This document shows positions 8,099 through 16,857 of a DNA stretch of 45,586 nt, one piece after another. A program made the translations under genes and the position numbers. Location: positions 1-45,586 of the forward strand of contig SACF01000034.1 in assembly GCA_009928665.1 (NCBI GenBank). The letters run 5' to 3'. Below the pieces are notes generated by a model, which searched no databases, was not told the origin of the DNA, and worked only from the letters and a program-made list of their open reading frames with translations. Each line of letters begins with the position of its first letter. Within the stretch, counting starts at the first letter, position 1. This stretch comes from Alphaproteobacteria bacterium. GTDB lineage: Bacteria; Bacteroidota; Bacteroidia; Bacteroidales; FEN-979.

Positions 8099-9568
8099 TT
8101 ATTTTTCAACAACCACCCCTGTCGATTTATGTGAATACACAGGATCTTTTTTACCGCCAGGTTCAGTTATTGTAAGCGTTTTAAAAGAAGCACCCTGAAC
8201 ATCATTAAGCACAACCGGCATCCTGAAATCTGGTTTATCGCATATCATCTTAACATTGATGAAAGTTATATTTTTTGCATGACGTATATAAAATCCCCAT
8301 GCCGGAAGCTCTTTGAACATGGAGAATTCGGGATATTTGCCTTTAACTTCAGGGATGGAGTCTATTTTATCAAGGTCAACTTTGGCAAAATTTGCATTGC
8401 CACCTCCGGGATAATGTATCTCAATATTTTTCAAAGTAACGTTCTCAATCTTCGCATCGGGCATGCCAACAATACTGGCAGGAGAAATGTTACGCGGCAT
8501 ATCTTCCACAGGCCCTTCGTAACGGTAGCCGGCATCGGGCTTGGTGGCAGGAATTTCGACATACAGGTTTGAAATATTGACATTGCTCATTTTGCCTTTT
8601 CGTCCCTTTTGCCGTTCACCGATGCTGAGGAATATTGCATTTCCCGTATTTATCGCCTTCAGACTGTCAACAATAATATTATCGACGGTTGCACCGTCAA
8701 CGGCAGAAATAGTGATTGCCGAGCGATAGGTGTCGAAAACGACATTTTTTATGATCCTGATATTTTTAAAGCCCCCGTATGAAGCCGTACCGAATTTAAT
8801 GCCGCTGGCGCTGGAACGTACGGTATTGTTGTAAACGTAAATATTCTGGCAAACAGCGCTGGTGTCATGCGATTTCAGGCATATTCCGTCGTCGGAAGCA
8901 TCAATATATGAGTTTTTGATGCTCACGCTGTCGCAGTCGACTATATCAATTCCGTCGTTGTTCCAGTATGCCTTGGAGTCAAGGGTTACTTTGTCAATTA
9001 CAACGTTTTTACATTGGTCGGTAACGAGTGTCCAGGCGCAGGGGTCTTTGAATGTGATCCCCTGGAGTGTTACATTGGTGCATTCCCTGAAATAAATGTC
9101 GAACGGTCGGCTGGCACCAGGGCGGTCGTAAATAAGTTCGTCAATGATCACCCCTTTATAGACCATATCAATGATGTTATTTGCCAGATCGAAGCCTTGC
9201 CCGTCAATGACTCCCATGCCGGTGATGCCGATATTTTTCACATTGTAGGCAAGTATAAGCGCCGGTTGTTTTAACGCTTTCTGATAATCGAACGGATTGG
9301 TTGAACCAACAATGACGGCGCCTTCCTGCAGTTGTATGGTGACATTGTCTTTCATGAAAATGGATCCGGTAAGATAGCGTCCCACATAAAAAACCAGCCT
9401 TCCGCCGCCGTTTTCACTAATAAAATCAATGCCTTTCTGAATGGATGTTGTATTTAAAGTCATGCCGTCTGATTTAATACCAAACATAGATGCTTTGTAG
9501 TCCTTTGCCGATAGGGGGATCGATAAGCCCAGCAATAAAACAAGGGACATAAGTTTTGAAAGTTTCAT
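8099..9568 (-). CDS. Secreted GH28-like (polygalacturonase fold) beta-helix enzyme
   Basis: Four hundred and eighty-nine residues with signal peptide (MKLSKLMSLVLLLGLSIPLSA). The N-terminus has the pectate-lyase-3-like opening (FGIKSDGMTLNTTSIQKGID), and the body is a right-handed beta-helix of repeated IxN/ISN turns. The GH28 acid residues are recognisable in NNDGIDIVDC and SDDGICLKS. The usual GHG histidine is replaced by SGIKFGT and the RIK motif is not obvious, so this is a divergent member and may cleave something other than polygalacturonate. It is first in a minus-strand run (146 bp before the ROK kinase), fitting glycan breakdown followed by sugar phosphorylation. Confidence 0.8.
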   Translation of the reverse strand: MKLSKLMSLVLLLGLSIPLSAKDYKASMFGIKSDGMTLNTTSIQKGIDFISENGGGRLVFYVGRYLTGSIFMKDNVTIQLQEGAVIVGSTNPFDYQKALKQPALILAYNVKNIGITGMGVIDGQGFDLANNIIDMVYKGVIIDELIYDRPGASRPFDIYFRECTNVTLQGITFKDPCAWTLVTDQCKNVVIDKVTLDSKAYWNNDGIDIVDCDSVSIKNSYIDASDDGICLKSHDTSAVCQNIYVYNNTVRSSASGIKFGTASYGGFKNIRIIKNVVFDTYRSAITISAVDGATVDNIIVDSLKAINTGNAIFLSIGERQKGRKGKMSNVNISNLYVEIPATKPDAGYRYEGPVEDMPRNISPASIVGMPDAKIENVTLKNIEIHYPGGGNANFAKVDLDKIDSIPEVKGKYPEFSMFKELPAWGFYIRHAKNITFINVKMICDKPDFRMPVVLNDVQGASFKTLTITEPGGKKDPVYSHKSTGVVVEK

Positions 9569-9593
9569 AACGATGATTTTAGGTTTATGATTT

Positions 9594-9872
9594 TCAGATC
9601 ACGAAGCAATAGATAAAAACGTAGAAAATAACATTGATGAAGCCAACAATAAAGATACACCTATAGAACCAACTACCACTAGTGGAATTTTTCCACCACA
9701 GATAACGCTTCCATTTTCTAACAACCATTTCTCCATGAAATATATCTGGTGGGTCTACATATAACATTCCCGTTTTTCTCATATTTTTCTCATAAACCGG
9801 GTAAAACTGAATAGATCCGGTTATCTGGTTTTGTTCAGCACGGTTCCCTGTTGGGTCTCGTTCTTCGACCAC
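9594..9872 (-). CDS. Possible small membrane protein downstream of the antiporter
   Basis: Ninety-two residues, the last about 25 strongly hydrophobic (a single C-terminal membrane segment), with an aromatic, basic stretch before it. It begins 8 bp after the antiporter stop on the same strand, so it could be translated from the same message. No family is recognised, and the codon pattern is not convincing. It may be chance. Confidence 0.3.
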   Translation of the reverse strand: MVEERDPTGNRAEQNQITGSIQFYPVYEKNMRKTGMLYVDPPDIFHGEMVVRKWKRYLWWKNSTSGSWFYRCIFIVGFINVIFYVFIYCFVI

Positions 9873-9880
9873 ACGAAGGC

Positions 9881-12133
9881 TTATTTATTAACAACAGGGT
9901 GATTCCCTTCCCAGGGCGATTGCAATTCTTTGATAACCAGCCTTAATTTCTGTTCGAGTCCAACAATCCAGACTTTATCATGCACTTCGAAGACCAGGTC
10001 CGGTTCCGGGTTTACCATATGCAATCCATCTCTTTCGATGCCAATAACGAGACCTTTGGTTTTTTCGCGAAGTCCGGATCCACGGATGCTTTGGCCGGCA
10101 AGACGTGCATTGTGCTTAATCGTAAAATGGTGCAATGATACAGGGTGTTTCTTATTTTCTCTTACATTTTCAGTACTGGATATTTCAAGGAAGGATTTGA
10201 ATCTGCCAAGTTGCTCTTCATCGCCAATAACTAAAATTATATCGTTTGGATACAGATGATTGTCGTGGTCAGGAACCGGGATTATAAAATCTCCCCGCTC
10301 AATCTGAACAATGTTTACTCCGAATTCCTCCCTTATTTTTGATTCAGATAACGTCTTTCCAACATACGGGGAGTGGAACGTTATCGAGAATTTGGCAATA
10401 TGCGAATTCCATGGCGTGAGGATATAATTGTGTATTGCGGTTCCTGACTCACGCTCATGAAAATTGGTATAAAACCTTGATTCGATTTTCCAGTACAGGG
10501 TTTTAATCCGGTTGAAGAAAATTACGAGAATCAGACAGGCAATAATAATTCCTAAAATAGCGATTATTGGTGAAAAAAGGTGATTAAACAGGGACACGAC
10601 GAACAATACTGCCAGGATGATCCTGGAAAGTTGTAAAAAAAGTAAAGAATGTCGTTTGGAATCTCTGGCCCAAACCTTTTCGTAAGCGGGGCTATGCGGC
10701 CTGCGAAATGCCAGCGCCCAAAGAAATGGTGACAATACAACAAGGGTAACAACCGCCTTTATTAACTGATGATATTTATACCCCATGAAAAGGGTATCCA
10801 GGTATTTGTGGCTTAAGAATATTATTGAAATGATAATCACTGAAAAAATGACGATATTGACGAAATAGTTGATGAGGACCCTTTTCCAGTCACTCATTTC
10901 TGAAATCCGCTGTTTGCCTGCGCTATATGTCTGTAAAATGGTTTTCCATTTTTCCGGCATATTTTTTTCTATCAGATTGGTGACCGGTTGCGACAGATGT
11001 ATCATATAAGGTGTAGTAAATGTTGTAAGCACTGAAACTGCTACTGCCACAGGATACAGAAAACCGCTTGTTACATTCAGCGTTAGTCCTAAGGCAGCGA
11101 TGATAAACGAAAACTCACCGATTTGTGATAGACTCATGCCTGATGGTATTGCTATTTTGACGGGCTGACCCGAAACCATGGTACCAAGCGTTACAAAAAA
11201 TGGCTTTCCAAACAGCAAAACCAGCGTTGCTGCGCCAATCGGAAGGATATGCGTTATGAGCATCTGGGGGTTGATTAACATACCAACGGATACAAAGAAA
11301 ATGGCACCGAAAAGAGTTTTAATGGATTTGGTAAGGTGTTCGATCTTCTCTGCTTTTGTGGTTTCAGCTAAAACCGAACCCATTACAAATGCACCAAGCG
11401 CTGAAGAGAACCCGGAGTATGTTGCAAGGATGACCATCAGAAAACACAATGCAAGCGAGATAATGAGAAGCGTCTCATCGTTGATGAACCTTTTAAGTTT
11501 TCTGAACAGAGTCGGCAGAAAGAAAATCCCGGCTAAAAACCAAATGATTAAAAAGAAAACCAGTTTTAACAGGGCATAAAACATCTCCGGGCCGGCGAAA
11601 GTCCGGCTTACAGCGACTGTCGAAAGCAATACCAATAATAACACGGCCACCAGATCTTCGATGACCAGAACCCCCGTAACAATTCCTGCAAATTTCCGGT
11701 TTCGTAAACCAAGTTCATCAAAGGCACGGATAATAATGGTCGTGGATGCAATAGCCAAAATTCCCCCTAAAAACAGACTGTCGATGAAATTCCAGCCCAA
11801 CAGTTGACCAACGCCAAATCCTAACAATAAGGTCAGCGGTACTTCGGTTAGCGCAGTAAGTGCAGCCACTCCCCCTACTTTCAGCAACTTTTTAAAACTG
11901 AATTCAAGTCCAAGGCTGAACAATAAGAAAATAACTCCTATCTCAGCCCATGTTTTTATGCTTTCCTGTTCAATTACAGTTGGAAATAAAATAAAGTTAG
12001 GTCCGACGAAAAAACCGGCGATAATATAACCAAGCACAACAGGTTGTTTTAACATCTTGAATATAAGAGTAACAACGGCAGCAGTGCACAGAATAAGCGC
12101 CAGATCATATATAAATACAGGTAATTGTACCAT
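9881..12133 (-). CDS. KefB-type cation:proton antiporter with C-terminal TrkA-C domains
   Basis: A CPA2-family antiporter with about a dozen membrane segments in residues 1-390. The inner part includes GYIIAGFFVGPNFILFP, LFSLGLEFSFKKL, the GLRNRKFAGIVTGVLVIEDL helix, and SQIGEFSFIIAALGL. A second membrane block follows at about 420-540. The cytoplasmic tail holds two RCK_C (TrkA-C)-like regions, for example GVNIVQIERGDFIIPVPD and LVIGIERDGLHMVNPE. It should exchange K+ or Na+ for H+ across the inner membrane, gated by ligands on the tail. The start is taken at 12133 (MVQLPVFIYDLAL), because a likely -7 element at 12163-12156 leaves no room for the in-frame ATG at 12154. Confidence 0.88.
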   Translation of the reverse strand: MVQLPVFIYDLALILCTAAVVTLIFKMLKQPVVLGYIIAGFFVGPNFILFPTVIEQESIKTWAEIGVIFLLFSLGLEFSFKKLLKVGGVAALTALTEVPLTLLLGFGVGQLLGWNFIDSLFLGGILAIASTTIIIRAFDELGLRNRKFAGIVTGVLVIEDLVAVLLLVLLSTVAVSRTFAGPEMFYALLKLVFFLIIWFLAGIFFLPTLFRKLKRFINDETLLIISLALCFLMVILATYSGFSSALGAFVMGSVLAETTKAEKIEHLTKSIKTLFGAIFFVSVGMLINPQMLITHILPIGAATLVLLFGKPFFVTLGTMVSGQPVKIAIPSGMSLSQIGEFSFIIAALGLTLNVTSGFLYPVAVAVSVLTTFTTPYMIHLSQPVTNLIEKNMPEKWKTILQTYSAGKQRISEMSDWKRVLINYFVNIVIFSVIIISIIFLSHKYLDTLFMGYKYHQLIKAVVTLVVLSPFLWALAFRRPHSPAYEKVWARDSKRHSLLFLQLSRIILAVLFVVSLFNHLFSPIIAILGIIIACLILVIFFNRIKTLYWKIESRFYTNFHERESGTAIHNYILTPWNSHIAKFSITFHSPYVGKTLSESKIREEFGVNIVQIERGDFIIPVPDHDNHLYPNDIILVIGDEEQLGRFKSFLEISSTENVRENKKHPVSLHHFTIKHNARLAGQSIRGSGLREKTKGLVIGIERDGLHMVNPEPDLVFEVHDKVWIVGLEQKLRLVIKELQSPWEGNHPVVNK

Positions 12134-12155
12134 GGCCCGGAATCTATTTTTCAAA

Positions 12156-12163
12156 CAAATTTA
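12156..12163 (-). promoter_or_regulatory. -7 element (TAAATTTG) for the antiporter gene
   Basis: The minus strand reads TAAATTTG, an exact TAnnTTTG. No clear TTG lies 19-21 nt upstream. The element overlaps the edge of the 74-bp repeat and supports the antiporter start at 12133. Confidence 0.5.
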
Positions 12164-12234
12164 GGATATTTGAAATCAATTAAATGAAGTGATCAGATTA
12201 CTTATGCGAAGACTGGTCAATGTGAGCGTTTTTT
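12161..12234. repeat. Dispersed 74-bp intergenic repeat, copy 2
   Basis: Gapless match to 1166-1239, about 90 percent identical. It lies in the divergent promoter region between the antiporter and the flavoprotein gene, immediately upstream of the antiporter -7 element. Confidence 0.75.
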
Positions 12235-12293
12235 TCACAAAGTGTCCCAAATTAGCAGGGAACGTGGGAGCGATTGCGATTGAACAGAATCCT

Positions 12294-12301
12294 TAAATTT
12301 G
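12294..12301 (+). promoter_or_regulatory. -7 element (TAAATTTG) for the flavoprotein gene
   Basis: Exact TAnnTTTG, with TTG 17 nt upstream (GCGATTG region), somewhat closer than usual. A start site near 12308 would leave a leader of about 20 nt to the ATG at 12329. Confidence 0.5.
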
Positions 12302-12328
12302 CCTGGCTAAACGCCAAACATTCAACAA

Positions 12329-12964
12329 ATGAAAGTTATCGCGATTAACGGAAGTCCGAAGAAAGACGGGAACACCAGTCATGCTATTAAAATGGTGTGC
12401 GATGCCTTGCTTGCAGAAGGTATTGAATCCGAGATCCTGCATATCGGTCATAAACCGGTGCACGGCTGCATGGCATGCGGCAAATGTGCCGAAAACCGTG
12501 ATGAAAAATGCAGCATTCATACCGATGATCTGAATCAATGGATACAGGTCGTCAAAGCGGCCGACGGCATCATCCTGGGTTCTCCGGTGTACTATTCCGG
12601 TATCGCCGGCACGATGAAATGTTTCCTCGACAGGCTGTTTTACGTTTCCGGGGCAAACGGCAACCTGTTGCGTCATAAAGTTGCCGCGGCGGTAGTCGCG
12701 GTGCGGCGTACCGGCGGTTCGTCGACACTCGATGGTTTGTACCATTATCTGACCTATGCCGAGATGGTCGTTGCCACCGCCAATTACTGGAATGTCATCC
12801 ATGGAAGAAATCCCGGTGAAGTTGTGCAGGATGGAGAAGGCGTGCAGGTGATGAACGTGTTGGGCAAGAATATGGCCTGGCTCCTGAAAATGAAAGCGGC
12901 CACCGCGGCAACCATTCAACCACCATCAGCCCAGAAGAAAGTCTTTACCAATTTTATCCGTTAG
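12329..12964 (+). CDS. Flavodoxin-fold NAD(P)H reductase, iron-sulfur flavoprotein-like
   Basis: Two hundred and eleven residues, typical of the NADPH-dependent FMN reductase/Isf group. The FMN phosphate loop GSPKKDGNTSHA lies at the N-terminus. CMACGKCAENRDEKC is the compact four-cysteine motif that holds a 4Fe-4S cluster in iron-sulfur flavoproteins. GSPVYYSGIAGTMKCFLDR is the second FMN-binding segment. It would pass electrons between a low-potential carrier and an acceptor such as a quinone or oxygen species in the cytoplasm; the partner is unknown. It stands alone, divergent from the antiporter. Confidence 0.88.
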   Translation: MKVIAINGSPKKDGNTSHAIKMVCDALLAEGIESEILHIGHKPVHGCMACGKCAENRDEKCSIHTDDLNQWIQVVKAADGIILGSPVYYSGIAGTMKCFLDRLFYVSGANGNLLRHKVAAAVVAVRRTGGSSTLDGLYHYLTYAEMVVATANYWNVIHGRNPGEVVQDGEGVQVMNVLGKNMAWLLKMKAATAATIQPPSAQKKVFTNFIR

Positions 12965-13152
12965 ATCATGGATATTGCGTTCTGACCGAAAATCAAACGC
13001 AATCATTTTTTGGTGCGTTAATATTAACCGGTTTTTCTTATATTGGCAATCTGTAATGCCATAGTTTGTCAGCATTGGGGTTTCAGGTGGGTACTGATAA
13101 ATATACGCGCTTTTGCTGTCAAAGTCATCAGAATTCATTATCACCGGAAATC

Positions 13153-15249
13153 ATGAATAAAACTATCCTCACATTATGGTTGATCTTTTCTCCATTCATC
13201 GTTCATTCGCAGTGGAATCAGGTAAACGGGCCCAAAGATGCTTTCTCCGGAATTGACTTAATCGTCAACGACTCGGTGTTTATCCTTTCAACCTCCGGTG
13301 CTTCGGTTTATTCGGTCGACACCGGCTGGCACTGGAAACCATTCATGCCGGAGGTTTTTTACAAATCTGTGATATTTCACAACGATCTTTATACGTGTGG
13401 CGAATATTATCCCGGAAACGGACAGGGACGGCTCCGTAAGCATACTTTAGTCGATGGTTCGTGGGAGCATCAGATCGTATACACAAACGATGTGCTTGTA
13501 AAAGGTCTTACGGCAGATGACCACTGTCTTTATGCCGCCTTTCAGCGCGACACCCCCAGCCCCGGCGACGCCGGATTTGTCTATTCTACGGATGGGGAAA
13601 CATGGTCGAAGCAAAATGCCGGTCTTCCGATAGATACCATTCACGGGTATTCCACGTATTATGTCTGCAATCTGTATTCATTAGGTGTCAATGATCAGTT
13701 TGTTTTTGCCGGCGCCAAAAACGGGGTGTACCGATCGGACAAAACAAATTTTCAGTGGTTCAGCACCAGCGAAGGTTTGCCCGCGAATGGACGGGTAGAC
13801 GCCATAGTGTGTCACGAGAATCTGCTGATTATCGCCATTGGCAACCGGTTCTACAAATCTTCGGATAACGGGCAGACCTGGGTCTTCAACTTTGAACTGT
13901 CGGGTGGGAACACCGTCAATCGGCTCCAGTGCATTGGCGAAACATTTTTCGCTTTAACTGAAACGCAGGGTCTGCTGGTTTCGGATGACATGGGGGCAAC
14001 CTGGTTGCCGGCAAATAACGGGTTGGACAATATGAATGCGCAATGTATCATTAAAAATGGGACGACCTTTTACCTGGGCCACGGTACCGGGATATCAAAG
14101 GGTCTCAATAAGTGGGAAAATATAAACCATGACATTGTGGTATCCAATGTTCGCAATATGGCTCAGACCGCTACGGCCCTGGCAGCAGTTGAATTTGACA
14201 AGGTTTTCATTTCCACTGACGAAGGGCTGACCTGGGAGAACCGCACCCCTTTTGAAGATTTGAATGAATATATCTATTCCATTATCAATGTGAACGGATG
14301 CTTCCTGTTTTCTGTAAGACGTCAATTTGTTAACGAATGCCTGAACTACCGGTCATGCGATAACGGTGAAAACTGGTCTCTTGTCGCCCCGCTGTACAGC
14401 GACGACGGTGTTTATAAATTACGCAGCAATGGCAGCAGGGTAGTGGCTTTTGCGAATAGCACCATGTTTCTCTCTGGAAATGCCGGGGATTCCTGGAGCG
14501 AGATCACCCCTCCGGCAGGTCTGAAAGGTTATTTCAGCGATGTGTTGTTTACAGGAAACGATCTGTATGCCGCATTGGGATACTATGATAAAGTCATTCA
14601 CAGTGAAGATTTCGGTCAAACCTGGCGCCTGTGCAATGAAGGGTTGGGGGGTGAACAAATCACAATATTTGGGGAGGCACCCGGGATGATTTTTGCGACC
14701 GGAATTAACAGAATGTTCAGAAGTACGGACCGGGGGGAGACATGGATAGAATGTGCTCCGCTGGGCGAGGATGTGAGGGAGGTTATCTCTGATGGCGGAC
14801 TTGTTTTTGCCTGTAAAAACAGGCAGGTCTATTTTTCCCGGAATTTCGGAGGGAGCTGGACCGATATCAGTAATGGGCTGCCGCCATTACCCGATCTGTG
14901 GGGTGGCACCCTGATGATCAGGGGCGACCAGCTTTGCTTTGGCACATATACTTACGGAATCTATCAAAGAAGCATCGCCAACCTGCCGAATTCTGTAAAT
15001 GAGGTCCACACCGGCGGGAGATTCGGCTTGTTCCCCAATCCTGCAACCCATTTTCTGACCATTCAGCCTTATCATCAACAAGTTATTGTGAAAGTTGAGA
15101 TCATTGATCTGTCAGCAAGAGTGATCGAAATTCCTGAAATTACCGGAAACAGGATCTGCCTGAGTGAACTGGCCCCGGCAATATATATCCTGCGGATTTT
15201 AACTGCTGATAACATGGTTTCCCACGAAATATTCATGAAAAGACCCTGA
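13153..15249 (+). CDS. Secreted Asp-box repeat protein with T9SS sorting domain
   Basis: About 698 residues from MNKTILTLWLIFSPF, a clear signal peptide ending VHSQ. Repeated Asp-box turns (SSDNGQTW, SDDMGATW, STDEGLTW, SEDFGQTW, STDRGETW, SRNFGGSW) about every 50-60 residues indicate a beta-propeller-like exported protein. The end (residues about 620-698) holds FGLFPNPATHFLTIQ and closes with YILRILTADNMVSHEIFMKRP-like strands, the type A T9SS sorting signal that leads to the cell surface or medium. The catalytic residues of sialidases are not evident, so a binding or structural role is likelier. The open frame reaches back to 13066, but the signal peptide fixes the start at 13153. Confidence 0.85.
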   Translation: MNKTILTLWLIFSPFIVHSQWNQVNGPKDAFSGIDLIVNDSVFILSTSGASVYSVDTGWHWKPFMPEVFYKSVIFHNDLYTCGEYYPGNGQGRLRKHTLVDGSWEHQIVYTNDVLVKGLTADDHCLYAAFQRDTPSPGDAGFVYSTDGETWSKQNAGLPIDTIHGYSTYYVCNLYSLGVNDQFVFAGAKNGVYRSDKTNFQWFSTSEGLPANGRVDAIVCHENLLIIAIGNRFYKSSDNGQTWVFNFELSGGNTVNRLQCIGETFFALTETQGLLVSDDMGATWLPANNGLDNMNAQCIIKNGTTFYLGHGTGISKGLNKWENINHDIVVSNVRNMAQTATALAAVEFDKVFISTDEGLTWENRTPFEDLNEYIYSIINVNGCFLFSVRRQFVNECLNYRSCDNGENWSLVAPLYSDDGVYKLRSNGSRVVAFANSTMFLSGNAGDSWSEITPPAGLKGYFSDVLFTGNDLYAALGYYDKVIHSEDFGQTWRLCNEGLGGEQITIFGEAPGMIFATGINRMFRSTDRGETWIECAPLGEDVREVISDGGLVFACKNRQVYFSRNFGGSWTDISNGLPPLPDLWGGTLMIRGDQLCFGTYTYGIYQRSIANLPNSVNEVHTGGRFGLFPNPATHFLTIQPYHQQVIVKVEIIDLSARVIEIPEITGNRICLSELAPAIYILRILTADNMVSHEIFMKRP

Positions 15250-15525
15250 AAACCGAAGAAACCAACAACGAAATTGTAGTAGGAGATATCCAGGTGATCT
15301 GTGCCCTAACCGTTTAGCTTTATTTCTGATCAAAATAAAAACAGCACTTTTGTGTGACCGGCTGTTTCTAAAGAAATTGGTAACTTGCAGAGTAGCGCGC
15401 CGGGAAGAACAGAATGCCAGAGACACACCCCAAGTTGGAGGTGTAATGATGGTTCAGGCCGGTTTTCAAATAGAATGGATCAGGAAGTTCGGTAAGCATT
15501 ATTTAACTTTAACGGACAACGTGTT

Positions 15526-16080
15526 ATGATACAAGTGGTTCAATCAGACGAAGATGTTCAAATCATTGAACGCCATTACAAAGGGATAAAGCTTTATTAC
15601 GGATACAAATCCATCACATTGTTGGTATTTTGTTTCATTTTTTCAGCATTGTCCACGTATTCGCAGACGGAAGCAACCACTGTCGAAGGCAAAAAAGTAA
15701 TCTTATACCCTGATGGAACCTGGAAAGCGTTGGAAGAGGTCAATAAAACGCATAAAAAATCATATGGAGATAAGCCTATGAATATTTTGAAGATCAACAA
15801 CGGAAAAGTGGAGATAAGAAAGGATAACGGGGCACTGGTCAGGACCATTGGAAATGGAGATGCCATTGCAGCGGATTTTAATCGTGACCAGACGTTGGTG
15901 GTTATAACCACGGTGAAGGGCAAAGTGGAGATTAGAAAAGAAAACGGGGTCCTGGTGCGAAGTATCGGGAACGGTGATGCCACCAGCGCCAAATGGTATG
16001 GGGATGAGATTGCTATCACCACCACGAAGGGTAAAACCGAGTTGCGAAAGGAGAACGGGGCCCTAATACGAACGTTTTAG
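15526..16080 (+). CDS. Exported protein with three tandem GK-x-E-x-RKENG repeats
   Basis: One hundred and eighty-four residues. A hydrophobic export segment lies at about 28-46 (ITLLVFCFIFSALSTYSQ), unusually far from the start. EGKKVILYPDGTWKALEE follows, a motif common in small exported Bacteroidota proteins. Three near-identical repeats begin at residues 93, 132 and 169 (GKVEIRKDNGALVRTIGNGD, GKVEIRKENGVLVRSIGNGD, GKTELRKENGALIRTF), spaced 39 and 37 residues apart, which is blade-like spacing. The third repeat is cut off by the stop after IRTF, so the protein may be truncated. A near-consensus -7 element (TAACTTTA) lies at about 15503. Function unknown. Confidence 0.65.
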   Translation: MIQVVQSDEDVQIIERHYKGIKLYYGYKSITLLVFCFIFSALSTYSQTEATTVEGKKVILYPDGTWKALEEVNKTHKKSYGDKPMNILKINNGKVEIRKDNGALVRTIGNGDAIAADFNRDQTLVVITTVKGKVEIRKENGVLVRSIGNGDATSAKWYGDEIAITTTKGKTELRKENGALIRTF

Positions 16081-16213
16081 GATGTTTTTGATTGCACGGG
16101 GTGTGAAGCAGGATACCTGAAAGAATCAAGGCAGGGATTGACTATCGGTTTCCGGCAGGAGCACGTTGGAACACCAGGTGCATTGCCAACGATGAATCCT
16201 CAAATGGAAAATT

Positions 16214-16585
16214 TTATCGATCTTTTTCTTTCAGTCTGCTTTGTACTAATAATGTTGTCCATGTTGCAATAACGAACGGAGCAGTTAGCGTGATAATTCC
16301 GACTAATGTACCATTGAATCCATATAGACCATTCTTAATATCTTCATCGGAATATTTTAAAACTTTAGCAGTAATCGTGCTGGCTATATTGCCAGCTATT
16401 GCGCCAAGACCCATAAGCCAGGAGTTGTAGAATATTCCGGCAAGAAAAAGAATTCCGGTAAGAGCATTATTTTGGAACATCACCTGACCAACGCCACGCA
16501 AGATTGTTGTAATGTAATCCGGAACAGGAGTGAAAAGTTCGGCAGTCGGTTTTTTTCTCAGTTTTCGATTTTCACTGATTTCCAT
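16214..16585 (-). pseudogene. Internally deleted urea transporter remnant
   Basis: A 123-residue frame matching the N-terminal half of the bacterial urea transporter family, which normally has about 300 residues in two homologous halves. Recognisable parts are LRGVGQVMFQNNALTGILFL, GLGAIAGNIASTITAKVL and the family signature GLYGFNGTLVGI. The signature is joined directly to TAPFVIATWTTLLV, a segment normally found some 40-50 residues later. The second half is missing. It cannot form the usual pore alone, and no second-half homologue follows. A deletion derivative of a once functional gene is likelier than a novel mini-transporter, but the frame is intact. Confidence 0.65.
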
Positions 16586-16755
16586 ATGAAGTCAAATTTT
16601 TATTTAGAGTTAGAGACAAAATTATAGTTTTCATACGGATGAACCAATATGGATGGTTAAGAACAATATTTCAATCCAATCCATGCAACATAAATAGTAT
16701 TAACCATATTACCTCCACCTGGTTTCCGTAAAAATTGATTTGCATTTTCCATAAG

Positions 16756-16790
16756 CTGCAGTTGTAAAATGGCTAATTTTACCGCTGCAG
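16756..16790. promoter_or_regulatory. Long inverted repeat upstream of the xylose genes
   Basis: Arms 16756-16770 (CTGCAGTTGTAAAAT) and 16776-16790 (ATTTTACCGCTGCAG) pair at 13 of 15 positions around a 5-nt loop. The centre lies 85 bp upstream of the xylulokinase ATG. It may be a regulator operator, the inner half-sites being GTAAAAT and ATTTTAC, or an mRNA hairpin. No regulator gene lies nearby. Confidence 0.6.
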
Positions 16791-16857
16791 TTTCAAGGTT
16801 TCTTGTAAGGAAAAATTCGTTGCAGGATTCCGCAGGTAGCCGCTTAAATCTTTACAT

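Noticed and set aside
12293..12919. 208-codon minus-strand frame opposite the flavoprotein
   Set aside because: The plus frame has FMN and cysteine motifs; the antisense frame has no domain and no start context.
13017..13028. Perfect palindrome GTTAATATTAAC upstream of the Asp-box gene
   Set aside because: Short AT-rich palindromes arise easily by chance; it has no clear promoter relation.
13153..15249. Sialidase
   Set aside because: Asp boxes are present, but no FRIP arginine motif or catalytic acid pair is visible.
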